Shown here piece by piece: positions 9,614-18,861 of a stretch of DNA of 64,000 nt. Made by a program: the position numbers and the translations under genes. A model generated the notes under the pieces. The model was given only the letters and a program-made list of their open reading frames with translations, was not told the DNA's origin and ran no database searches. The DNA lies in contig JABACA010000007.1 in the NCBI GenBank assembly GCA_014237975.1, forward strand, positions 1 to 64,000, written 5' to 3'. Position 1 is the first letter of the stretch, and each line of letters starts with the position of its first letter. Source of the DNA: Mariniblastus sp. GTDB lineage: Bacteria > Planctomycetota > Planctomycetia > Pirellulales > Pirellulaceae.

Positions 9614-10819
9614 ATGAGCTATTTGACCATCGATGATGTTGAGGTTTCGGGTAAACGAGTCTTGATGCGGGTCGATTTCAACGTACCCCTGAATGACCAG
9701 GGAGAAATCACGGACACGCGGCGAATCGAAATGGCCCTGCCATCGATTAAAAGCGTGGTCGATCGGGGTGGCAAACTGATCCTGATCAGCCACCTGGGCC
9801 GACCCAAGGGATCGGTCAACCCGGCCATGAGCCTCCAGCCGGTGGCCCGCGAACTGTCCCGCATGATGGACCAACCGGTCATGTTTGCCCACGACACGGT
9901 GGGCGACGATTCCCGGGCCAAAGTGGATGCGTTGGACGATGGTGGGATCGTGCTGTTGGAGAACCTCCGTTTCCAGCCGGGTGAAAAAGAGGGGGACCCG
10001 GTCTTTGCCGCGACGCTGGCCAGTTACGCCGACATCTACTGCAACAACGCATTTGGAACATGCCATCGTGCTGATGCATCGATGGTGGCCGTCCCCCAGG
10101 CGATGCGGGGCAAACCGAAAGTGGTTGGATCGTTGGTCGAGAAAGAGATCGAGTACCTGAGTACGGTGATCTCCAACCCGGAACGTCCCTTTGTTGCCAT
10201 CCTGGGTGGCGCCAAAGTATCGGACAAGATCAACGTGATCAACAATCTGCTGGGCATCTGCGATCAAGTTTTAATTGGCGGCGCCATGGCTTATACGTTT
10301 TCGTTGGCCCAAGGTGGCTCGGTGGGCAACAGCCTGGTGGAACCCGACAAGGTGGAACTGGCAAAGGAACTGATCGAGCGGGGTGGCGAGAAACTCGTGT
10401 TGCCGATCGACACCCATGCGGGTGACGCGTTTGATGCCAACTGCAATAAACGGGTCGTACCGGCAGGCCAGATTCCCGATCGATTCGAAGGCCTCGACAT
10501 TGGACCGGAAACGGCTCGACATTTTGCCTCGATCATTCATGGCTGCAAGACGGTGGTCTGGAATGGACCGATGGGCGTTTTTGAGATGCCACCCTTTGAT
10601 GAAGGGACCAAGATCGTGGCCCAGGCGATTGCCGACACTTCCTGCACCAGCATCATCGGAGGGGGGGACAGTGCTGCGGCCATCGCCCAACTTGGATTTG
10701 AGGACTCGGTAACCCACGTCAGCACGGGTGGCGGGGCAAGTTTGGCAATGCTGGAAGGAAAAAAGTTTGCAGCCGTTGAACTGCTCGATCAAAAAATGGA
10801 AGTGTCCGGTCAGGAATGA
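9614..10819 (+). CDS. pgk: Phosphoglycerate kinase
   Basis: [68 protein letters not shown] motifs. Confidence 0.97.
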   Translation: MSYLTIDDVEVSGKRVLMRVDFNVPLNDQGEITDTRRIEMALPSIKSVVDRGGKLILISHLGRPKGSVNPAMSLQPVARELSRMMDQPVMFAHDTVGDDSRAKVDALDDGGIVLLENLRFQPGEKEGDPVFAATLASYADIYCNNAFGTCHRADASMVAVPQAMRGKPKVVGSLVEKEIEYLSTVISNPERPFVAILGGAKVSDKINVINNLLGICDQVLIGGAMAYTFSLAQGGSVGNSLVEPDKVELAKELIERGGEKLVLPIDTHAGDAFDANCNKRVVPAGQIPDRFEGLDIGPETARHFASIIHGCKTVVWNGPMGVFEMPPFDEGTKIVAQAIADTSCTSIIGGGDSAAAIAQLGFEDSVTHVSTGGGASLAMLEGKKFAAVELLDQKMEVSGQE

Positions 10820-11097
10820 CCCGCCTAGAATGGAGCAGCCGACGTATGTTTGGGTGCCATTTTCGAGGTTGTCCAGTCGCCAAAATGACCCCGTTGCGAG
10901 TATTGCGGTTTGGTACGCCAGATTCGATTAAACCGGCTGGTTGGATTGCCAGCTGTACGGTTTTTTGCGATGTTCCGATTTCTCGGAGTCGGTGACGTCC
11001 GAAGCGAATCGTTTTGTTGTTGCCCGGTTCCCAGTCCATTTCCATCCCAGTTACGCGATATAATCAACCGGTACCTGTTCCAACCCACCCACTGGTC

Positions 11098-12096
11098 ATG
11101 CCCCCGACAAACGAACCCAATTTGACAAGCGCTCGATCGACCCGCGAACTGATTCAAGACGTGATGCGGGCCGAGTCGTCTGCCATTCGACGAACGGCAG
11201 ATCGCATCGATGAACAGGTGGAACATGCGGTCGAACTTCTGTTTCAGTGCAAGGGGCGGACGATCGTGACGGGTATGGGAAAGATGGGCTACATTGCTCG
11301 CAAGGCGGCAGCCACATTTTGCAGCACGGGGACGCCAGCCGTGTTTCTACATCCGGGCGAAGCATCGCATGGCGACCTGGGAATGGTTGGCCAAGGCGAC
11401 GTGCTGGTTGCATTATCCAAGAGTGGTGAAACAAACGAAGTAAACTCGATCCTGCCTTACATGCACCGTTTCGATATTCCCGTCATCTGCTTGACCGGCT
11501 GCAAGACCAGTGAGTTGGCAACTCGCAGCACCGTCACGATTGATGTATCGGTCCCGGCAGAGGCAGACACGATTGAACTGGCACCCACCAGCAGTTCCAC
11601 GGTGGCCCTGGCCATGTGCGATGCGTTGGCCGTTGCCTTGATGCAAATGCGAGGTTTTACCCGAGAGCAATTCGCCCTGTTCCATCCCGGCGGCAACCTG
11701 GGACGCAGGCTGTTAGCCACCGTAGAACACTTCATGCACGCCGGCCAGGAATTGCCGACCACGCAAAGACAGGACGTCCTCCGCAACGTGATTGTCACAA
11801 TGAGTGAGAAACGACTGGGCGCCGCCATCGTCGTGGATGACGACAACCGGGTGCTGGGCATTCTCACCGATGGAGACCTGCGCAGGACCTTCGAGCGTTG
11901 CCAGTCTCCACTGGACGAAATCGCCGCTGACTGGATGACGGCCGATCCCCAGACGATCGGAGCCGAGTCACTGGCGGTCGACGCAATCAAAGTCATGGAA
12001 TCCAAAAAAATTACCACGCTGCCGGTTGTGGACGACCAACGTCGCTTGATCGGTGTTGTCCACTTGCACGATCTGATCCGAGCGGGCTTGGCCTAA
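11098..12096 (+). CDS. kdsD: KpsF/GutQ (KdsD)-type arabinose-5-phosphate isomerase with SIS and CBS domains
   Basis: TGMGKMGYIARKAAATFCSTGTPAVFLHPGEASHGDLGM, FHPGGNLGRRLL, C-terminal CBS pair. ATG at 11098 preferred over 11014. Confidence 0.9.
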   Translation: MPPTNEPNLTSARSTRELIQDVMRAESSAIRRTADRIDEQVEHAVELLFQCKGRTIVTGMGKMGYIARKAAATFCSTGTPAVFLHPGEASHGDLGMVGQGDVLVALSKSGETNEVNSILPYMHRFDIPVICLTGCKTSELATRSTVTIDVSVPAEADTIELAPTSSSTVALAMCDALAVALMQMRGFTREQFALFHPGGNLGRRLLATVEHFMHAGQELPTTQRQDVLRNVIVTMSEKRLGAAIVVDDDNRVLGILTDGDLRRTFERCQSPLDEIAADWMTADPQTIGAESLAVDAIKVMESKKITTLPVVDDQRRLIGVVHLHDLIRAGLA

Positions 12097-12131
12097 AATT
12101 ACAGGAAACAAAATTGGTTGAGAAACGCTCC

Positions 12132-13067
12132 ATGTCGAACCACGATCCTGAGCCGGGAGGACCTTCGGAAGATCCGTCGTCTACCGTCGCCAACGATTTA
12201 CCTGATTTGACCGACTTGGCTGATGCACCGTTAATCACCTATTCATCGGTGTCCGAAATCCGCACACCTGTCAAATTGTTTGGCGAGATTTGTCACGATT
12301 TTATGGCCGGGCGCGAACTGGCCTGGCGGCTGTTTATTCGCAACCTGAGAGGACTTTATCGCCAGACATTTTTCGGCCTGTTCTGGGCATTCCTTCCACC
12401 CATTGCCAATACGGCCGTCTGGATCTTTCTCAAATCGCAAAACGTGTTTTCAATTGGTGATACGGGTGTCAATTCGACCGTTTACATTTTGACCGGAATG
12501 ATTTTATGGCAGGCGTTTATTGATGCGTTTCTATCTCCGTCCAAGCTGCTCAACAGCAACAAGAACATGGTTTCCAAATTGCGATTCCCCCGTGAATCGT
12601 TGTTACTGGTAGCCTTTGGAGAAACCGTTTTCAATTTAGCCATTCGGATCGTCCTGTTGATACCAGCCTTCTTGGTGTTTTCGGTGCCACTGCATCTATC
12701 GATCCTGTTAGCACCGCTGCCTATCATGGGTCTGATCCTGCTGGGACTGGCAATGGGTATTCTCCTGTTGCCGATTGGTTCGCTGTACCAGGATGTGGGC
12801 CGCTTCATCACGCTCATATTGCCGTTTTGGATGATCATCACGCCCATCATCTATGTACCATCCCTGAATTTTCCCGATTCCCTGTTAAACTGGGTAAACC
12901 CTGCTGCTCCGCTGTTGATTGTGTCGCGTGATTTACTGCTGTATGGCGGGACTGAGTTTGGATTCCTGGCGATTGTTTTTGGACTGGCTGCTATCGTTTT
13001 GATGTTGGTCAGCTTGGTAGTTTACCGTGTATCCCTTCCGGTTCTGATAGAAAGAATGATGGCTTAA
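12132..13067 (+). CDS. ABC-2 type polysaccharide export permease (Wzm/KpsM-like)
   Basis: Six-TM ABC-2 permease pattern; RNLRGLYRQTFFGLFWAFLPPIANTAVWIF near the N-terminus; immediately upstream of a matching ATPase. Confidence 0.85.
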   Translation: MSNHDPEPGGPSEDPSSTVANDLPDLTDLADAPLITYSSVSEIRTPVKLFGEICHDFMAGRELAWRLFIRNLRGLYRQTFFGLFWAFLPPIANTAVWIFLKSQNVFSIGDTGVNSTVYILTGMILWQAFIDAFLSPSKLLNSNKNMVSKLRFPRESLLLVAFGETVFNLAIRIVLLIPAFLVFSVPLHLSILLAPLPIMGLILLGLAMGILLLPIGSLYQDVGRFITLILPFWMIITPIIYVPSLNFPDSLLNWVNPAAPLLIVSRDLLLYGGTEFGFLAIVFGLAAIVLMLVSLVVYRVSLPVLIERMMA

Positions 13068-13080
13068 ACCCCTTAATAAA

Positions 13081-14325
13081 ATGTCGAATTCGTCTGAAAT
13101 TGTGTTGGACGTTAACCACGTCTGGAAAGTCTATTGCCGTAACCTGAAACGGGCGATGTGGTATGGCGTGCGCGATTTGGGTCGCGAAATGACTGGGCAA
13201 GGTCATGATCGCACCATAACGGCGTTGCGACCGGGTGAGTTTTTTGCGATCAAGGATGCCACGTTCCAGGTGCGACAGGGGGAGTGCGTTGCACTCATCG
13301 GACCGAATGGTGCAGGCAAAAGCACGATGCTCAAGATGATCAATGGGCTGGTTCGCCCGGACGCAGGCAAAATATCGATTCGCGGCAAGGTCGCGGCCCT
13401 GATTGAACTGGGTACCGGTTTTAACCCGATCCTTTCCGGCCGCGAAAATATCTACATCAACGCAGCGGTCCTGGGTATCGGCAAACGTGAAGTAGATCGG
13501 ATCATTGACAAGATGATCGATTTTGCCGAACTGGACCATGTCATCGATGACCCGGTCAAAACGTACAGTTCGGGGATGCGTATTCGGCTGGGATTTTCGG
13601 TTGCCGCCAACCTGCGACCGAACTTGTTGATCATGGATGAAGTCCTGGCCGTGGGGGACGTTGGTTTTCGGATGAAGTGTTTTTCCCACTTGAGGGATCT
13701 CATTAATGAAGGTGTTTCGATTATCGTCGTAACACATGCGGTAACCATGCTGCGTCGGGTGGCGACCCGATCGGTCGTATTTGGTAATGGGAAAATCGTG
13801 TTTGATGGCGACCTGCCTACCGGTTCTACGATTTACGAAGAAATGATGAATGTACCGTCGCAATCCACCGAGAAGCGAGATGAAAAAGATGCCAGTACCA
13901 AAGCCCGTATTGAAGATGTCACCGTATTGAACGAGCAAGGCCAACCTCAACTCGAGTTTGAGACTGGAGAAACGCTACGATTACAGATTCAATTGAGTGC
14001 CAGTGAAGAAATTCTGGACGCCAGGGTGATCGCCGCCATGTGCTCTCCCGTTCACGGTAAAGTAGCGTCCATGTCGACAGCCTACCAGGATTTCCAGATG
14101 GATCTGCAGAGTGGGCAGCGGACAATCTACCTTGAATTCCCGAAACTACCTTTGCTGATCGGTGCCTACCATTTCAACATTTCCCTCTATGGTTCGAAAC
14201 AAACAGATTTTCATCAACGTCGCACCATTCAGGGCAATTTTCGAATTGTCGGCCCCCCTTTGTTGAGCGACGGCCGGGGCCTGGGAGGCATCTTCAAATT
14301 GCCGCATCGCTGGGACTCCGACTGA
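13081..14325 (+). CDS. Polysaccharide ABC transporter ATP-binding protein with C-terminal Wzt-like domain
   Basis: Walker A GPNGAGKST, YSSGMRIRLGFSVA signature, LLIMDEVLAVGD; roughly 145-aa extra C-terminal domain as in Wzt. Confidence 0.9.
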   Translation: MSNSSEIVLDVNHVWKVYCRNLKRAMWYGVRDLGREMTGQGHDRTITALRPGEFFAIKDATFQVRQGECVALIGPNGAGKSTMLKMINGLVRPDAGKISIRGKVAALIELGTGFNPILSGRENIYINAAVLGIGKREVDRIIDKMIDFAELDHVIDDPVKTYSSGMRIRLGFSVAANLRPNLLIMDEVLAVGDVGFRMKCFSHLRDLINEGVSIIVVTHAVTMLRRVATRSVVFGNGKIVFDGDLPTGSTIYEEMMNVPSQSTEKRDEKDASTKARIEDVTVLNEQGQPQLEFETGETLRLQIQLSASEEILDARVIAAMCSPVHGKVASMSTAYQDFQMDLQSGQRTIYLEFPKLPLLIGAYHFNISLYGSKQTDFHQRRTIQGNFRIVGPPLLSDGRGLGGIFKLPHRWDSD

Positions 14326-15260
14326 TGGCACAACCCCCAATCCATTTCGTAATCAGTGCACCACGCAGCGGCTCGACCTGGCTGACGAAATCCCTGAACC
14401 AGCATCCAGACATTTTTGCCACCGAGCAACGCCTGTTTGGTGATTTTGTCGACGTCTGGTCCGACCGACATGGAGGACAGTCGGTCAAAATCACGCAGGA
14501 TGCCTATATCCGAAATCTGGCTGGCTTCTATTTTTTTGATGAACTCAAGCTGGAAAAACGTGATTTCATGTTGGAGTTGCAGGATTTTCTGATCGAACAG
14601 ATGACTCAGTTTGCCTTGCAGAAAACTGGAAAAAAACTGGTGGTTGACAAGATCACGCCCTATTCCGGAACGGCCGATCGCGTTATCAGAAAAATCCGGC
14701 AAAGACTGCCGGGTTCCAAGATTATCCAGCTGGTTCGCGACGGTCGCGATGTGGCAACCAGCGGCACGTTTGACTGGTTACAACTCAACGCAGCCGGAAC
14801 GGAACGACATGCGTTTTTTGTAGAACGGGTTGCTGGCATGAAACTCACGCGTTTCTTTGACGATGCTGCGATCCAACAATGGGCCACCGATTGGCGGGAC
14901 GTCGCCCAGGTTTTTGATCGGGAGGGGCCAGACCTCGTCACCCGCTACGAATCAATGAAAGCAGACCAGCAAGACGAACTGCAAAACATTTTCCGGTTAC
15001 TCGCCGTACCCACATCGTCGGCAATCGCCCAAAAGTGTGTAGCGTCTACGACTTTTCGCCAATCAACGGGACGAGATGCGGGTGAAGAGCGACCATTGGA
15101 GAAAGCCCGCAAGGGGATCGTTGGAGACTGGAAAAACTACTTTACCAGGAGGGACGGCCAGCTGTTTCAGCAAATCGCCGGTGACCAGCTGTGTGCATTG
15201 GGATATGTTCAAGACGAGTCGTGGGTTGATTTGTTACCTGAGCAGCTGGCCCTGTCGTAA
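14325..15260 (+). CDS. Sulfotransferase family protein
   Basis: 5' PAPS-loop-like FVISAPRSGSTWLTKSLNQHPDIFA and 3'-phosphate-type KIIQLVRDGRDVATSG; start ATG shares one base with the upstream stop (TGATG). Confidence 0.85.
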   Translation: MAQPPIHFVISAPRSGSTWLTKSLNQHPDIFATEQRLFGDFVDVWSDRHGGQSVKITQDAYIRNLAGFYFFDELKLEKRDFMLELQDFLIEQMTQFALQKTGKKLVVDKITPYSGTADRVIRKIRQRLPGSKIIQLVRDGRDVATSGTFDWLQLNAAGTERHAFFVERVAGMKLTRFFDDAAIQQWATDWRDVAQVFDREGPDLVTRYESMKADQQDELQNIFRLLAVPTSSAIAQKCVASTTFRQSTGRDAGEERPLEKARKGIVGDWKNYFTRRDGQLFQQIAGDQLCALGYVQDESWVDLLPEQLALS

Positions 15261-15415
15261 TGCGATAACTGAATGTCAACGCGCCGGACCTGCTACTACC
15301 GCTTGATAGCATCTCCTCTCACTGACTACTATAGTCAGCGGGGTAGCATTGATGATATCTGTGCATCCAACCAGGATGTCCCCGGCAGCGCGATGTAACC
15401 TAGAGAACGAATTGA

Positions 15416-16726
15416 TTGGACGCCAATTTGAAGGCCTATATCCTATGTCGATTTGCCGATCGTAGCGCGATCTACAATACGTGGATCGACGACTGTCCAA
15501 TCCCATGTGTCGTAGTTGATGACTGCGCAGCACAGTGGCAAGTACCCGGTGACGCCGGTATCGTCATCACGCATATGCATTACAGGTGGGAAGAAATCCA
15601 CGCGTTACGCAAGATGTTTCAAGAGTCCTCTGTTCCCGTTCTGATATTGGCGGACGGCATCCTGGAATATCGCAATACCTGGGAGCACCCCGAGCTGGCG
15701 GATGGATCGATGTTTCAGCCGTTGGTAGGACACAAGGTCGCTTGTATCGGTCGGGGGCAAGCGAGAATTCTTGAATCCTGGGGAAATCCGGGTAAGGCCG
15801 AAGTGGTTGGTTTACCGCGGTTGGATGATGTCTTGAATCAGGAACCGGCTCCTATTCAGAGCGACGGGATGTTCCGACTGCTGGTGGCGACGGCCAATAC
15901 GCCCGCTTTTGATGAAGGGCAGCGAGAGACAGTCATCGATTCACTCAGCCTGATCAAGGAACGACTGTCTGTCATTGGCAACATTAACCAGCGCGAAGTG
16001 CAGGTTACCTGGCGGTTGACCGACAACCTGGAGCAAGCTATCGGCTTGCCATCTGCCAACGAAATGGAACTGGCCGATCGGCCGACTTTGGCGGAGGAAA
16101 TCGATGCAGCGGATGCTGTTATTACGACGCCATCGACTTTGTTTTTGGAAAGCGCGCTCAAACAACGGCCAACGGCCATACTCGATTTCCACAACAGTCC
16201 GCACTTTGTACCCGCTGCATGGATGATTAATGGTCCGCAACATCTGGATACGATCCTGAGCGAACTGGCTAATCCGCCTTTACCGAAAATGTTGTTTCAA
16301 GAGACCGTGCTGCACGACAACCTTCAATGCAGGGCACCTGCCAAACCGCGGATGCTCGACTTGATTCAAACGATGGTCGAGTGTGGAAAACAAGCCCGAT
16401 CACTGGGAGAAACTCTTCAATTTCCACAGCGGGTCATCGATGACCCGGACCAGGGGTTTTCCAGGGTTGAAGCCAGTTTTGACATGTCGCATCTTTTTCC
16501 CGAAAACAAAGTATTCCAGAACCAGGACCGGCAACAACTTCAGGTCGAACTATCCCAGTTGATCAAACGGTTGGATACTTTGCCTCGTGATCTGGCAGAA
16601 AAGAACCAGTACATCGAACAACTGCTGGCGGAGCGCGACCAGATGAAATTGAGAAATTCCGATTTACGGCAGCGGATCATGAAATTACGCCAAAAACTAG
16701 GAATCAAACCGAAAACCCAACAATGA
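15416..16726 (+). CDS. Unassigned GT-like capsule/polysaccharide protein with C-terminal coiled coil (paralogue of 32979-34337)
   Basis: 436 aa; DAVITTPSTLFLESALKQRPTAILDFHNSPHFVPAAW is nucleotide-sugar/GT-B-like; C-terminal heptad-rich LIKRLDTLPRDLAEKNQYIEQLLAERDQMKLRNSDLRQRIMKLRQKL. TTG start presumed. Confidence 0.65.
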   Translation: MDANLKAYILCRFADRSAIYNTWIDDCPIPCVVVDDCAAQWQVPGDAGIVITHMHYRWEEIHALRKMFQESSVPVLILADGILEYRNTWEHPELADGSMFQPLVGHKVACIGRGQARILESWGNPGKAEVVGLPRLDDVLNQEPAPIQSDGMFRLLVATANTPAFDEGQRETVIDSLSLIKERLSVIGNINQREVQVTWRLTDNLEQAIGLPSANEMELADRPTLAEEIDAADAVITTPSTLFLESALKQRPTAILDFHNSPHFVPAAWMINGPQHLDTILSELANPPLPKMLFQETVLHDNLQCRAPAKPRMLDLIQTMVECGKQARSLGETLQFPQRVIDDPDQGFSRVEASFDMSHLFPENKVFQNQDRQQLQVELSQLIKRLDTLPRDLAEKNQYIEQLLAERDQMKLRNSDLRQRIMKLRQKLGIKPKTQQ

Positions 16727-16745
16727 CAAGGGGATTCACCTGTCA

Positions 16746-16764
16746 AAACGGTCTTTCACCGTTT
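16746..16764. other. Intergenic perfect hairpin
   Basis: AAACGGT(CTTTC)ACCGTTT, between the CDS ending 16726 and the CDS starting 16822. Confidence 0.5.
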
Positions 16765-16821
16765 CAAAAGTTACGTTTTAATACGGTTACGAAAAAAAGG
16801 GGCAAATAGGTAGAAAACTAG

Positions 16822-17583
16822 ATGCGTCAGTACGATCCAACGAAACCGATCATTTATACCCACATCCCCAAATGCGCCGGGACAAGTGTGGTTCGGTTGT
16901 TGAGAAACTGGTTTGGTGATACTTATCACAAACTCAACCAGGATGAAACGAAAGATATCATGTTGCCGCGGGTCCCTACGCAGGACGAGCAAGGCCGCTG
17001 GCTGGATCATGTCAAATGTATTCACGGCCACTTCAACCACGGTCGTGGATACGGCCTGCCCTACTTCTATTCGGAACTGGACCAGTATTTCACGATCCTT
17101 CGAGATCCATTTGATCTTACCTGTTCTATGTACTTTTTCGCCAAGGGACGTAGTATACGGGGTGAGTTCTGGTTTCGAGGAAAACAGGTCGATATCCGGG
17201 ATCAATTCCCGACCGTTGAAAGCTATGTATCAGCCTACCCGTATTGGTTATTCAACCATTTGCCGCAGGATGTCACGCTGGACAATTACGATGAACGAAT
17301 GAGCCAGCGTTTCGTGTATATTGGAGTATTCGAAGATCTACAACAATCCATCGATAACCTTGCGACCATTATCGGGAAACCGAAATTTGAATTGCCGGTT
17401 ACGAACGTCTCCAATTACGACGAGATGGTTCCTAACTACCTACGTGAAAAATTTTACTACGATTATCCGCTGCTCAAAAGAATTTATAATTTTGCGATGG
17501 AAAATTACCGTACGATCGACAGTCAACCCGTGAACGCTTCGTCCGCCGTATTGGACCAGGCCGCATCATCCAAAGCTGGCTAA
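16822..17583 (+). CDS. Sulfotransferase family 2-like protein
   Basis: PIIYTHIPKCAGTSVVRLLRNWFG N-terminal PAPS-binding motif, YFTILRDPFDLTCSMYFF. Confidence 0.8.
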   Translation: MRQYDPTKPIIYTHIPKCAGTSVVRLLRNWFGDTYHKLNQDETKDIMLPRVPTQDEQGRWLDHVKCIHGHFNHGRGYGLPYFYSELDQYFTILRDPFDLTCSMYFFAKGRSIRGEFWFRGKQVDIRDQFPTVESYVSAYPYWLFNHLPQDVTLDNYDERMSQRFVYIGVFEDLQQSIDNLATIIGKPKFELPVTNVSNYDEMVPNYLREKFYYDYPLLKRIYNFAMENYRTIDSQPVNASSAVLDQAASSKAG

Positions 17584-17616
17584 TCGATCGCTTTCTCCAA
17601 CCCATAATGCAACAGG

Positions 17617-17635
17617 TCAGTCATTGAATGACTGA
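17617..17635. repeat. Perfect 19-bp palindrome upstream of the GT4 gene
   Basis: TCAGTCATT-G-AATGACTGA ending 8 nt before the GTG start at 17644. Confidence 0.6.
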
Positions 17636-17643
17636 ATAATAAC

Positions 17644-18789
17644 GTGAAACTTGGCTTCTATTCTTGTATGTCTGGCATGCCCTGGGGCGGCAGTGAAGAG
17701 CTCTGGTGGCGAGCTGCACGATTGCTGCAGGAACAAGGGCATAAGATCCTGGTCAACTATAAATGGTGGCCGGAAAAAGCTCGGCAACTGGTTCAAATTG
17801 AGGAGCATGGCGGATCGGTCTGGTCGCGCGATCAACCGGTCGGTTTTTTTGATGCCCGCAAAGAGTCCCTCAAACGCCTATTCTCAAACAACGGTTCGAC
17901 CAAATCCTGGCTGGAACAAACCCAACCGGAAATGGTTTTGGTAACGCTTGGTTACCACCCCGACCAGATTCCTGTTGCGGATGAATGTCTGAAACACGGG
18001 ATACCCTACGCAATCAATGTCCAATGCGCCAGCAACTTTTTCTTTATTCACAGTGACCTGTTGGAAAAGTACCGCCGTTGGTACCAAGGAGCCGAAAAAG
18101 TTTTCTTTGTTTCTGCTGAAAATCAGCACAAACTGGAAACCAATATTGCCGCTCAATTAGACAACGCTGAAATTGTGGCCAACCCGTTCAACGTGGATTA
18201 CGAATCGAACCCCCAGTGGCCAGAATCCGATCAGGTCTATCGGATCGCCTGCGTGGGTCGAATCCATTTTCAATCCAAGGGGCAGGACCTGATTGTCGAC
18301 GTCATGAAACAGGCAAAATGGCGAAAACGAAAAATCGAAATCACGTTTTATGGTCATGATCAGGGAAACCAAAAACAACTGGAAGATCTGATCCTCATGC
18401 ACAAGTTGCAGGATCAGCTCAAATTTGGTGGATTCAAAGAGAAGGTGGAAGATATTTGGGCCGAGAACCACGCCTTGTTGCTTCCCAGTCGATACGAAGG
18501 TGCACCGTTGGTGGTCATCGAAGCAATGCTCTGCAACCGTGTCTCGATTTCAACGGATATCGGCCGGAATCGTGAGTTGATCGACGAAGGGGAAACCGGA
18601 TTCATTGCCGATGGTGCGATTGCCAGCCTGCTGGATGAAACACTGGAGAAAGCTTGGGAAGAACGTGAAAACTGGCATGCCATGGGACAGATTGCCGGTC
18701 AACATATCCGCCAAAGATACCCCAGCGACCCGATCCAGGAGTTTGCTGACTGTATCAAGTCAATTGTTCCGAAATCCGTTCGGCAGTAG
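17644..18789 (+). CDS. Glycosyltransferase family 4-like
   Basis: MSGMPWGGSEELWWRAARLL N-terminus; VGRIHFQSKGQDLIVDVM, LLLPSRYEGAPLVVIEAMLCNRVSISTDIGRNRELI. Confidence 0.88.
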   Translation: MKLGFYSCMSGMPWGGSEELWWRAARLLQEQGHKILVNYKWWPEKARQLVQIEEHGGSVWSRDQPVGFFDARKESLKRLFSNNGSTKSWLEQTQPEMVLVTLGYHPDQIPVADECLKHGIPYAINVQCASNFFFIHSDLLEKYRRWYQGAEKVFFVSAENQHKLETNIAAQLDNAEIVANPFNVDYESNPQWPESDQVYRIACVGRIHFQSKGQDLIVDVMKQAKWRKRKIEITFYGHDQGNQKQLEDLILMHKLQDQLKFGGFKEKVEDIWAENHALLLPSRYEGAPLVVIEAMLCNRVSISTDIGRNRELIDEGETGFIADGAIASLLDETLEKAWEERENWHAMGQIAGQHIRQRYPSDPIQEFADCIKSIVPKSVRQ

Positions 18790-18861
18790 CTTGGCGAAGG
18801 TGAATAATGTTGGATACTGGAAGACATCCAGTTCCTGCTAACCTTCATAAAGCCAAGCAAC

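Noticed and set aside
9500-10267. 255-aa antisense ORF over pgk
   Set aside because: Entirely overlaps strongly supported pgk; no motifs.
10663-10670. G-run in pgk as a phase-variable site
   Set aside because: Lies in a conserved GGGDSAAA motif of an essential enzyme where Gly codons are required; explained by protein sequence.
11059-11064. Perfect TATAAT upstream of the KpsF-type gene
   Set aside because: No convincing -35 at 16-18 nt spacing; a single hexamer is expected by chance in 64 kb.
13009-13950. 313-aa antisense ORF over the Wzt-like ATPase
   Set aside because: Antisense shadow of an ATPase with intact Walker motifs.
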